From: JAJRZL01 sp964557855
GTDB lineage: Bacteria; Zixibacteria; MSB-5A5; GN15; FEB-12
Reading direction: 5' to 3'
Assembly (NCBI GenBank): GCA_964557855.1
Contig: CAZLBP010000018.1
Span: 1 to 64,000, forward strand
DNA length: 64,000 bases
Under the pieces are notes generated by a model that saw nothing but the letters and a program-made list of their open reading frames with translations, made no database searches and was not told where the DNA came from. Every line of letters begins with the position of its first letter. Positions within the stretch are counted from its first letter, which is position 1. A program made the translations under genes and the position numbers. Shown piece by piece: positions 1 through 8,304 of the stretch.

Positions 1-646
1 CTAGATTTACATGGGTATGTGCGCTGTCACCATAAAGTAAATTATCGGCTCCACCTTTGGCTATACCGACATAGTTATTGGTATATAAGACCGAGTCAAT
101 TGAAGTCCACGAGGATGTCCCTCCGCTTCCGGTTTCGTCGTCGGCCACGGTCCAGACTGAGCCATTCCATTTTATGACCTGACCGACAGAAGCACCATAA
201 TCGCCAAGATCTGAAAGGTCAATTCCGCCATCGGCTATGGACCCGGCTGAATCGGAGAATTCCGAATGGAATGAGAAGGCAACCGAAATGAACGGTGTTC
301 TCGGACTGATTTCCGGGTCAGCACCGACCCTGATCCCCAGGAAAGGCTCACTTCCCGGTCCAAATATGTCGGCCGGGATTGGTACATGCGAACCGAGAAT
401 ATAACTAAACAGCCCGTCGTTGACTTGAACGGCTTGAAATCCGGAAGACCATAGGGAATCATCACCAGACTCTGAACCGTAGAATTTGAACTTCATTGGA
501 TAGACGCCGTCAGATACCGGATCTCCAGCGGGATCAGTTAACCGGCCCTGATAGTTGATCGTCTGTGGCACATCGGCGTGACCTACGCTTGCAGTGGCGA
601 TAACACACACTAATGCCGTGAGCAGTGTACATCGAATACACTTCAT
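1..646 (-). CDS. Secreted surface/fibre-like protein, N-terminal part (runs off the window)
   Basis: The reading frame is open from an ATG at 646 to the window edge, so only about 215 N-terminal residues are seen. An AGGAG ribosome site lies just upstream of the ATG. Residues 1-20 form a signal peptide ending near GHA, followed by QTINYQGRLTD. That motif is typical of the mature start of bacterial extracellular proteins with tail-fibre or collagen-like architecture. Later parts are rich in Gly, Ser and Asp (for example VIKWNGSVWTVADDE), again fibre-like. The C-terminal domain, which would decide the function, is missing. Export is well supported; the precise role is not. Confidence 0.75.
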   Translation of the reverse strand, partial: MKCIRCTLLTALVCVIATASVGHADVPQTINYQGRLTDPAGDPVSDGVYPMKFKFYGSESGDDSLWSSGFQAVQVNDGLFSYILGSHVPIPADIFGPGSEPFLGIRVGADPEISPRTPFISVAFSFHSEFSDSAGSIADGGIDLSDLGDYGASVGQVIKWNGSVWTVADDETGSGGTSSWTSIDSVLYTNNYVGIAKGGADNLLYGDSAHTHVNL

Positions 647-987
647 GCTACTTCTCCTGTGGATTATTGAAGGTTGGTTGATGTTATGTCACGTTGTCGT
701 TCCTTGCGCAGTAAGCTGCGTTAATTGTGGGAAAATACTAGAGGTAGGTCGAATTGTCAAGACAAAAATATGACTAATGGATCGAGTTTGCGATGATGAC
801 ACCCTGACTACGTCTAAAAGGCACCTCCACGCATTGATGCCTCCGATATCCAGTCACCATAACTGATACTGGCAGTACATCAAATGCCGTCTCATTTCGC
901 TCTCCAATCAGCGGCCCTTTTGTTCCACATATGTTAGACTGTTACGTGTGATTAGCCTTGTACGTGAGTGACTTGCACAAATAAATG
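647..987. other. Intergenic stretch without a recognised gene
   Basis: This lies upstream of the minus-strand surface-protein gene and downstream of the tRNA. It should hold the promoter of the surface-protein gene, but I see no convincing -35/-10 pair, hairpin or coding frame. Confidence 0.5.
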
Positions 988-1060
<73 letters not shown>

Positions 1061-1284
1061 TTTCATATTCCTGTCCAGACTCTTTGAGTCTGATTTGTTG
1101 ATCGGGAAATATACTTATCAATTGACGATATTCAAGAACTTTTCAAGGCTCTTCGTTTATCAAAATCGGACAGATTTGGAGAATTCGACAAGGAACGTTG
1201 CGCACGTATACGCTTGTTCCTTATATTGTGCGCCCGGAGGTTACGCCAGGCATTGAAAACCTGTTGGATACTAAAGAGTTAACG

Positions 1285-1986
1285 ATGCAGACCGAAAACA
1301 CGAATATGCCGTTTGAAGTGAAAGACTGTACGCTCATCACGCGTATGGGCGGCGTCGATCCCGCCATGACCCTGCGCGAGCTCCGGGAACGGACAGCGGT
1401 CTGTCCCATCGAGTGCCTTTTTCACCATTTCTGCGAAACCCTGATCAGACCGACTTTCGATGATCCGGAGTTCCGCAACGACTTCGCCGTCTGGTCCGCG
1501 CGTTCCCTGCGAGACAGAATACTGGCCGAACGGCTGGGCGTCATCAATCCCTATGCGTTCGAGGACTTCGAGCAACTGCGGGAATATGCGCTGGACATCC
1601 TGGACGAGCGGTTGAGCGAAGTCGCTTATATTCCGTTTACTCCTCGCGGTGATGAGTTCCGGTTCATGCGGGCCGTCACGGTCGTATTCGCCACCGGTCT
1701 GATTCTGGAATCTCCCGAAGACCTGGTCAACCGCATCGAGGAGTTCAGTTACAGTTCGATTTACTATCACTTCATCGAGGCGCGTCGGCGTACAGCCGAC
1801 CACGTCGACGATTTCAGCGAATGGCTGAACGGCTTCGGCGAAGGCACCGAAGAGATGGTACATGCATTGAAGAGCGTAGATTTTTATTACCTGACGCTGC
1901 CTGAGCTTAAATCGACTCTCACCCGGACGCTGGCTACACCAACCGTAAAGGTACCCGATGAACGGAAGATCACTGGCGGCATATGA
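1285..1986 (+). CDS. DUF5752 family protein of the trehalose cluster
   Basis: About 233 residues. The N-terminal pattern FEVKDCTLITRMGG, followed by LRELRER, RPTFDDPEFRNDF and DRILAERLGVINP, matches the DUF5752 family. Those proteins are found in archaea and bacteria next to trehalose synthases; their biochemical role is not established. ATG 1285 was chosen because family members start only a few residues before FEVKDC. A TTG at 1198 would add about 29 residues that do not look like the family. The gene overlaps the start of treT by 29 bases, which suggests translational coupling and a function tied to trehalose metabolism. Confidence 0.8.
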   Translation: MQTENTNMPFEVKDCTLITRMGGVDPAMTLRELRERTAVCPIECLFHHFCETLIRPTFDDPEFRNDFAVWSARSLRDRILAERLGVINPYAFEDFEQLREYALDILDERLSEVAYIPFTPRGDEFRFMRAVTVVFATGLILESPEDLVNRIEEFSYSSIYYHFIEARRRTADHVDDFSEWLNGFGEGTEEMVHALKSVDFYYLTLPELKSTLTRTLATPTVKVPDERKITGGI

Positions 1987-3199
1987 GTCCGTAATCGGCT
2001 CGGTCGCCATCAAACAGCTTACACAACTCGCCGACGATCTCAAAGGGGCGCGAGTGGTCCACGTGAATTCAACACGCGAAGGCGGCGGAGTAGCCGAGAT
2101 TCTCCGCTGGCTGATACCGCTTATGCAGGATCTCGGGATCGAGGCTTCATGGGAAGTCATCGAGGGCCATGCGGCATTCTTCAATGTCACCAAAGCCTTC
2201 CACAACGGTCTTCAGGGTACCCCGGTCATGTTGCCGCCGACAATGATCAAGACGTATGAGGAGACCGTGGCGGACAACGCGGACCGACTGCGGACAACGC
2301 TGGAAGAAGCCGATTTTGTCTTTATCCACGATCCCCAGCCGGCCTTCCTTTTGAACCTGTGTCCGAACCGAAAAGGATTCTGGGTATGGCGCTGTCATAT
2401 CGACGCCAGTCACCCGAGTCGCAAAGTCTGGTCTTACCTCAAGAAGATCGTCAACAAGTATGATGCGAGTATTTTTTCTATGCCGGAGTTCGCCCAGAGA
2501 CTGAACCATGCGCAGTTCATTATCGCTCCCAGTATCGATCCTTTCAGCGAAAAGAACAACGAGTTGACGGCGGCGGAAATCAACCTGGTCACGGACAAAT
2601 TCGGAATCGACCCCTCGATACCGATTATCACGCAAATCTCTCGTTTTGATCGATTCAAAGATCCGCTGGGAGTGATTCGGGCGTTCGAAATGCTGAACGG
2701 TTCGGTTGACTGTCAACTGGTACTGGCGGGTGGCGGCGCCACCGATGATCCGGAAGGGGCGATCGTATTGGGGGAAGTACAAGAGGCCGCGCAGAATGAA
2801 GATCGGATATTCGTTCTCATGCTGCCGTCGGATGCTCACAAGACGATCAATGCGCTCCAGCGCGCTTCGACCCTGGTTATGCAGAAGTCGCTGCAGGAAG
2901 GATTCGGATTGACGGTCACCGAGGCCATGTGGAAAGGCAAGCCGGTTATCGGCGGCAACGTGGGCGGCATCCGGCTCCAGGTGCACAATCATCATACGGG
3001 ATTCCTGGTAGACACACCGGAAGGGGCGGCGCTGCGTATTCGAGAGCTGTTGCGCCAACCTGAGAAGATGGAAAAGATGGGCAGGACTGCCCAGGAATTC
3101 GTGATTCACAATTTCCTGCTGAATCGCCATCTGCGTGAATACCTCACCTTGATGTTGGGGCTGAAGCGAAACCTTGAAAATTATCTCGTGGCAATGTAG
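1958..3199 (+). CDS. treT: Trehalose synthase TreT-type (GT4 glycosyltransferase)
   Basis: 413 residues with a GT-B, GT4 architecture. The N-terminal domain has the signature VVHVNSTREGGGVAEIL, characteristic of trehalose glycosyltransferring synthase. It is followed by FIHDPQPAF, VWRCHIDASHPS and the C-terminal nucleotide-sugar motif EGFGLTVTEAMWKGKPV. TreT joins glucose from ADP- or UDP-glucose to free glucose to give trehalose in one step. The ATG at 1958 has an AAAGG ribosome site about seven bases upstream and overlaps the DUF5752 gene. otsB follows nine bases after the stop, so the genes are probably one transcript. The donor nucleotide cannot be told from sequence. Confidence 0.92.
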   Translation: MNGRSLAAYESVIGSVAIKQLTQLADDLKGARVVHVNSTREGGGVAEILRWLIPLMQDLGIEASWEVIEGHAAFFNVTKAFHNGLQGTPVMLPPTMIKTYEETVADNADRLRTTLEEADFVFIHDPQPAFLLNLCPNRKGFWVWRCHIDASHPSRKVWSYLKKIVNKYDASIFSMPEFAQRLNHAQFIIAPSIDPFSEKNNELTAAEINLVTDKFGIDPSIPIITQISRFDRFKDPLGVIRAFEMLNGSVDCQLVLAGGGATDDPEGAIVLGEVQEAAQNEDRIFVLMLPSDAHKTINALQRASTLVMQKSLQEGFGLTVTEAMWKGKPVIGGNVGGIRLQVHNHHTGFLVDTPEGAALRIRELLRQPEKMEKMGRTAQEFVIHNFLLNRHLREYLTLMLGLKRNLENYLVAM

Positions 3200-3208
3200 A
3201 TTGCCCGT

Positions 3209-4000
3209 ATGGAATTATTGCGACCAGCCGTCAATCTGGATACGTTCTTTAAGTCTGTCGCGGAGGCCGAGCAGTCGATTCTATTGCTCGATTACGACGG
3301 CACATTGTCACCTTTCGCCGAGGACCATACCCAGGCGACGCCGTATCCCGGTGTCAAGGAGGTGGTGTTGCAGATCGACAATGAGTCGCGAACGCGGCTG
3401 GTTATAGTCAGCGGCCGGTCCATAGCAGACCTGCGGCGACTGCTGGGTATCAATCCGCTGCCCGAATTGTGGGGCAGCCACGGCTTCGAAAGACTGACGA
3501 GGGACGGAACTTACCTGGTGAGAGAAATCCGGGCCGGCGCTACCGAAGAGCTGAAGTCCATCCGAATGCGCCTGGAAGAACAAGGTCTTGAAGAATACGT
3601 GGAACTCAAGCCGGCCGGATTGGCTGTTCACTGGCGGGGACAACCGGAGTCTGTCGCGGAGAGACTTAAGGACATGATTCACGAATGGCCGAGCGATAGA
3701 CTTGACGACAACGGTTTGTATCGGAAAGAATTCGACGGCGGGCTGGAGATTCGACCCCGCGGAGCCAACAAAGGTGAGGCAACAAAACGTGTCCTTCGTG
3801 AATCACGGAAGGAATCTCCTATTGCTTTTCTGGGAGATGACTTGACGGATGAAGATGCGTTTGCCGTGCTTCAGGAACGAGGCTTGTCGGTGCTGGTGAG
3901 GCCGGAATATCGGGAGACGATGGCGGATGTCTGGCTGCAGCCGCCCAAAGAACTGATGGCTTTTCTTGTCCGGTGGGGGGCGGCGGCCGCTGCACGATAG
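3209..4000 (+). CDS. otsB: Trehalose-6-phosphate phosphatase
   Basis: 263 residues, the usual length for OtsB. HAD motif I is visible as LLDYDGTLSPF near residue 30. Later come VIVSGRS, the substrate-region WGSHGFER, and the C-terminal HAD motif LGDDLTDEDAF. The enzyme removes phosphate from trehalose 6-phosphate to give trehalose in the cytoplasm. It lies between treT and otsA, so it most likely serves the OtsA product. The start at 3209 has no clear ribosome site and probably depends on coupling with treT, which ends nine bases upstream. Confidence 0.93.
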   Translation: MELLRPAVNLDTFFKSVAEAEQSILLLDYDGTLSPFAEDHTQATPYPGVKEVVLQIDNESRTRLVIVSGRSIADLRRLLGINPLPELWGSHGFERLTRDGTYLVREIRAGATEELKSIRMRLEEQGLEEYVELKPAGLAVHWRGQPESVAERLKDMIHEWPSDRLDDNGLYRKEFDGGLEIRPRGANKGEATKRVLRESRKESPIAFLGDDLTDEDAFAVLQERGLSVLVRPEYRETMADVWLQPPKELMAFLVRWGAAAAAR

Positions 4001-4140
4001 CTGATTCGATGCCGAGACCGTGTAGATGCCGGTATTTCTCGCATGTTTTTGTATGATTTCTGCTAATTGAGGCTTATCTTCATCTGTGTTGTAGTGAGAG
4101 GACAGGAGGTAGAGTCATCACATTCGAAAAACGGTTCTTA

Positions 4141-5583
4141 GTGGTTTCCAATCGTCTTCCGGTGGTCGTCACCAACAAGGACGATCAGTGGTATGTCGAA
4201 AGCAGTTCGGGAGGACTGGTTACGGCGATGGCCCCTCTGATGAGGGCCAACAAGGGACTTTGGGTCGGTTGGCCCGGTTGCAGCGATGAAGCTCCGGTTC
4301 ACTCCCTGTTGAGAGACTTAGGCCATGATCTGGATTATGAATTGCTGCCGGTCGTCCTGACCGAGGAAGACGTAGAGCTGTTCTATCGCGGGTTCTGCAA
4401 TCAGACCATCTGGCCGCTGTTTCACGACTTGCTCGGACACTGTTCTTTCGATATCGAGAAATGGCATCGGTATATCGATGTGAATCGGCGATACGCCGAA
4501 GTAGTCGCACCCCACGCGGATCAGGATTCGTTCGTCTGGATACATGATTACCAGTTGCTCCTGGTCGGTCAGTTTCTACGCGAGATGGGTGTCAGGCAGC
4601 ATTTGAGTTTCTTTCTCCACACTCCCTTTCCTTCACGAGATCTCTTTCGACGTCTGCCCTGGAATGATGACATCATGAAGGGGATGCTGGAATACGACCA
4701 TCTGGGTTTTCAGACACCTCATGATCGCCGCAACTTCGTGAACTGTGTGCGCTGGATAGTCCCTCGCGCCAGAATACGGGCTCATAAACGCGAGTCGGTC
4801 GTGACGTACAACAGCCACGAAACCAGGCTGGGATTCTATCCCATCAGCATAGATTTCAATGAATTCAACAATATGGCCAAATCTCAGGAAGTATCCGAGG
4901 CGGCCTGGTTCGTTCACGAGAACGTCAAGAGCCGGGCGCTCGTTCTGGGGTTGGATCGGCTCGATTACACCAAAGGCATTGAGGAACGTTTCAGGGCGTT
5001 CGAGCGGATGCTGGAGAAGTATCCGGATACGCACGAAGAGGTCTCCCTGATTCAGGTCGTCGTGCCCAGCCGTCTGAGAGTGGAAGAGTATCAGACATTG
5101 AAGGAGTCTCTGGATCGCACCGCCGGGAGGATAAACGGCCGATTCTCCAGGCATGGCTGGGTGCCGATTCATTATATGTTCCGGAGCCTGGATCGCGTGC
5201 AGTTGCTCGGGCATTATCGCGCTTGTGAAATTGCGCTGATCACACCGTTGCGGGACGGTATGAATCTTGTCGCCAAAGAGTATTGCGCCAGTTCGGTCGA
5301 AAACAACGGAGTGCTCATTCTGTCCGAGTTTGCCGGCGCGGCCCAGCAATTAGCCAAGGGCGCCATTATGGTAAATCCGTACGATGTTGAAGGTACGGCG
5401 GAAGCGATTTACCATGCCCTGATAATGGATTCAGCCGAACGTCAGCGACGAATGAAATTGTTGCGGGCTGAAGTCAAACGAAACGACGTTCACAATTGGG
5501 TGCGCTGGTTTATAGCCGATCATATGAAATCGAACGATCATTCCCCGTGGGAGTATCAACGAACAACAGGACAAAACAGGTAG
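4141..5583 (+). CDS. otsA: Alpha,alpha-trehalose-phosphate synthase
   Basis: GT20 family. VVSNRLPVVV at the N terminus, SSGGLVTAMAPLM, WVGWPG, FVWIHDYQLLL, FFLHTPFPS, LGLDRLDYTKGIEERF and PLRDGMNLVAKEY are all present. OtsA makes trehalose 6-phosphate from glucose 6-phosphate and a nucleotide-glucose donor. The first ordinary start codon is GTG 4141, but it cuts into the first beta strand and lies 31 bases from the ribosome site AGGAGG (4104-4109). At 4117, with a seven-base spacer, there is an in-frame ATC that would add ITFEKRFL, matching the usual N terminus of the family. Initiation at AUC is therefore possible; 4141 is the conservative start. otsB lies about 140 bases upstream. Confidence 0.92.
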   Translation: MVSNRLPVVVTNKDDQWYVESSSGGLVTAMAPLMRANKGLWVGWPGCSDEAPVHSLLRDLGHDLDYELLPVVLTEEDVELFYRGFCNQTIWPLFHDLLGHCSFDIEKWHRYIDVNRRYAEVVAPHADQDSFVWIHDYQLLLVGQFLREMGVRQHLSFFLHTPFPSRDLFRRLPWNDDIMKGMLEYDHLGFQTPHDRRNFVNCVRWIVPRARIRAHKRESVVTYNSHETRLGFYPISIDFNEFNNMAKSQEVSEAAWFVHENVKSRALVLGLDRLDYTKGIEERFRAFERMLEKYPDTHEEVSLIQVVVPSRLRVEEYQTLKESLDRTAGRINGRFSRHGWVPIHYMFRSLDRVQLLGHYRACEIALITPLRDGMNLVAKEYCASSVENNGVLILSEFAGAAQQLAKGAIMVNPYDVEGTAEAIYHALIMDSAERQRRMKLLRAEVKRNDVHNWVRWFIADHMKSNDHSPWEYQRTTGQNR

Positions 5584-5592
5584 AAACAAGTA

Positions 5593-5964
5593 ATGAAATT
5601 CTCAGTAAAACTCTCTTTACTGGCAGCCGGCTTGGTTATGGTCGGAATCTTGGCCGGCTGTTATCTGGACTCGGAATACGAACAGAACCGGCTCACTATG
5701 GGTATCGGTTTCGAGGAGCTGGCCAAACCTGCCGACCAAAGCGTTTTCGTGTATACCGATACGACCGAGCCCGTGTTCCTCCGCTTCATCGCCCTGCGCT
5801 TTGTCAAACCTGAGACCCAGAAGGCTACGGTCTACTACTTTGACGAGAGAATCCCCGGGTCATCGTGTGATGTTCCCTTGCCGGCGGAGGTTGAGGCCAA
5901 ATTGACCGCCCGCTACGATTTCGACAGGCGAGCGGGAATTGATACGGTGATCGTATTGAAGTGA
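5593..5964 (+). CDS. Small predicted lipoprotein
   Basis: 123 residues. The N terminus has a signal peptide with a lipobox LAGC, so Cys22 should be lipidated and the protein anchored in a membrane after export. The mature part is acidic and contains a beta-rich stretch around VFVYTDTTEPVFLRFIALRFV. I do not recognise a family. It begins nine bases after otsA and could be read through from it, but nothing links it to trehalose beyond position. Confidence 0.7.
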   Translation: MKFSVKLSLLAAGLVMVGILAGCYLDSEYEQNRLTMGIGFEELAKPADQSVFVYTDTTEPVFLRFIALRFVKPETQKATVYYFDERIPGSSCDVPLPAEVEAKLTARYDFDRRAGIDTVIVLK

Positions 5965-6086
5965 GCCCGGGCAATTGCCTTTGGCCTCTATGGTGGATAT
6001 TCCGACACGAAGACGTGAGCGGGACTGCAGTGTCTTCACGGTATTAAATAGAGAACATTTCTCTACATTAGTCTGTTATCTTGAAT

Positions 6087-8105
6087 ATGACGGCAATCGT
6101 AATCAAGACTATCGCAGTATGCCTGCTCTTCTACACATCGGGGTATGCCCAGTACGTGCGTGAGTTTAATCCCTGGCCGGTTATTACTGACGGGGATACG
6201 CTGGCAGCGCCCTTCTGGGGCGGGTTCAATGACCCCAAACCGACACTGATAGACTTCAACGATGACGGCTTAGTTGACCTTCTTATTGGTGATCCCGGCG
6301 GTCGGCTCGGTTATTTCGAGAACACCGGCACCGCCACGGACCCTGAGTGGACGGCAGTTGTGGAACGCCTGGCCGGAATTGACATCGCGACCTGGCACCG
6401 GCTGGCCGATATCGATGCCGACGGCGATCTGGATTTATTCTGTGATTCGCGCTCGGCCACGACCAGCTTGTATCGTAACGATGGCGGCACGGGAGCAAAC
6501 GTCGTGTTTACGCTGGTCGATACGGCCTACGGCGGCTTCGCCACGGGCTTCAACAATACGCCGGACTTTGCCGATATCGATGACGACGGCGACTTGGATT
6601 TCTTCCTGGGCGCTACCACGGGTCAACTGGAGTTTTATCGGAACGACGGGGACTCGGTGACGGCGGCGTTCGTGTTTGCTGACGCCTTTTATGACAGCGT
6701 GCTGGCGTTTCCCAGCGGCGCCAAGAGCCCCCGCGACCCGCAGCACGGCTTCTCGAGTATTTACTTCTCGGATGTTAACGATGACAACGACCAGGATCTT
6801 CTATGGGGAGATATCTTCAATCTTAATATGTACTTCTTCGAAAATCTCGGTACCGCCGATTCTTCGGATTTGACCTTGATCACCGAGAAGTACCTTGATG
6901 TAGCCACCCTGGGTTTCAATCATCCCACATTGGCGGACGTGGATGGCGACAGCATCCTCGACATGGTGTTGGGAGTAGCCAACGGTGCCATAATCGATAA
7001 TCTGCAGTTTTTGCGTAATCTGGGGACACCGGAGAATCCCTTCTTTGCAGCGGAGGATTCCAATCTGATCAAGAATATCGATGTCGGCAGTTTCGCCCAC
7101 CCGACATTCGGCGATATTGACGGCGACGGCGACCTTGACTTGCTGGTTGGGGCACACGACGGCCGGTTGCGGCATTTCGAGAATACGGGCACGAAGTATG
7201 AGCCGACACTGGAACTTATGACAACTTACTTCAAGACCATAGATGTCGGCAGCAACGCGGCTCCCGTATTGGTAGACTGGGATGACGATGATGACCTCGA
7301 TCTCCTGATCGGCACCAACCTGGGCAGAATCCAGTATTGGCGCAACGACGGCGACGCACAGAATTTCACACCGGTGCTCGAATCGGCGCAGCTGGCGGGA
7401 ATAAAAGTCGATCAACTGGCCATCCCTCGACCGGTTGACCTGAATAAAGACAACCTGACCGATTTGGTCGTTGGCGAGTGGGACTTCAATTCACTAGCCA
7501 ACGTGCTCTTGTATCAAAACATCGGTGCTCCCGGTAGCCCCTCCCTCGTCCTGGCAACCTCGAAGCTCCTGCCACAGGAGAGCCGTGAGTTCACGCTGCC
7601 GCAAGTGTATGACTGGAATGAGGACGGAATCAAAGACGTTATTCTAGGAGGGCGGTCGAGCGGCCTGCGGTTGTTTCTGAACACAGGTTCGAGCGATGTA
7701 TTTCCGGACTCCACGACCCTGGTCGAGCAGACTGACACCATTCCCGGTTTCGACAATGGCGCCTACCTGGCGCTCGTGTCGGCGGATATCGATGGGGACG
7801 GCGACCAAGACCTGTTTGTCGGTGAAGAAAACGGCGGCCTCAGTTTCTATCGACTACCGGGTGATTGTTGCGATGGGGAGCGGGGGAATGTGGACGGCGT
7901 AGTAGGCGCCGGCGGCGCGGTCGACGTGGCCGACGTCTCGGTTTTGGTCGGTTTTCTTTTCCGGGGAGGCTCCGCGCCACCTTGCGAACTGGAAGCTAAT
8001 GTCGACGGGACCGTGGGAGCCGGCGGTCCGATTGACGTGGCCGATTTGTCCTACCTCGTCGCTTACCTGTTCACGGGCGGACCGCTTCCCCCGGCTTGTC
8101 CGTGA
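6087..8105 (+). CDS. Secreted FG-GAP/VCBS repeat protein with C-terminal dockerin-like module
   Basis: 672 residues. A signal peptide ends near SGYAQ. About ten repeats of the form D-x-D-x-D-G-D-x-D-L-L-x-G, each followed by YFENTGT or FYRNDGD, fill residues 50-590; they are calcium-binding blades of an FG-GAP/VCBS propeller. The last 75 residues are a dockerin-like pair (NVDGVVGAGGAVDVADVSVLVGFLF and its second copy) ending PPACP. ATG 6087 is preferred over TTG 6081, two codons earlier. Likely an adhesin or binding protein at the cell surface; the ligand is unknown. It is the first of eight window proteins with this C-terminal module. Confidence 0.85.
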   Translation: MTAIVIKTIAVCLLFYTSGYAQYVREFNPWPVITDGDTLAAPFWGGFNDPKPTLIDFNDDGLVDLLIGDPGGRLGYFENTGTATDPEWTAVVERLAGIDIATWHRLADIDADGDLDLFCDSRSATTSLYRNDGGTGANVVFTLVDTAYGGFATGFNNTPDFADIDDDGDLDFFLGATTGQLEFYRNDGDSVTAAFVFADAFYDSVLAFPSGAKSPRDPQHGFSSIYFSDVNDDNDQDLLWGDIFNLNMYFFENLGTADSSDLTLITEKYLDVATLGFNHPTLADVDGDSILDMVLGVANGAIIDNLQFLRNLGTPENPFFAAEDSNLIKNIDVGSFAHPTFGDIDGDGDLDLLVGAHDGRLRHFENTGTKYEPTLELMTTYFKTIDVGSNAAPVLVDWDDDDDLDLLIGTNLGRIQYWRNDGDAQNFTPVLESAQLAGIKVDQLAIPRPVDLNKDNLTDLVVGEWDFNSLANVLLYQNIGAPGSPSLVLATSKLLPQESREFTLPQVYDWNEDGIKDVILGGRSSGLRLFLNTGSSDVFPDSTTLVEQTDTIPGFDNGAYLALVSADIDGDGDQDLFVGEENGGLSFYRLPGDCCDGERGNVDGVVGAGGAVDVADVSVLVGFLFRGGSAPPCELEANVDGTVGAGGPIDVADLSYLVAYLFTGGPLPPACP

Positions 8106-8304
8106 GTGTCCTGGAAACAGGTCAAGGATACACCGGTCACGTTGCAGCGTAGTAACTGCGCCGGAAGAACGAAGAATTCCGCCCACCGATAAAACTTCTT
8201 GTAGAACGACCCGTAGACCTATATATTGTAAGTGGATTATAGGCATCTATATAGTATACGTTAGCGACAACGATGAGGATCAACATTAGCCCTATGAGGT
8301 TTCC

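Noticed and set aside
1198..1284. Extended start of the DUF5752 gene at TTG 1198
   Set aside because: The extra residues do not match the family start; ATG 1285 fits better.
1279..3130. Long minus-strand ORFs opposite the treT region
   Set aside because: They are shadows of the conserved plus-strand DUF5752 and treT genes, without family motifs or ribosome sites.
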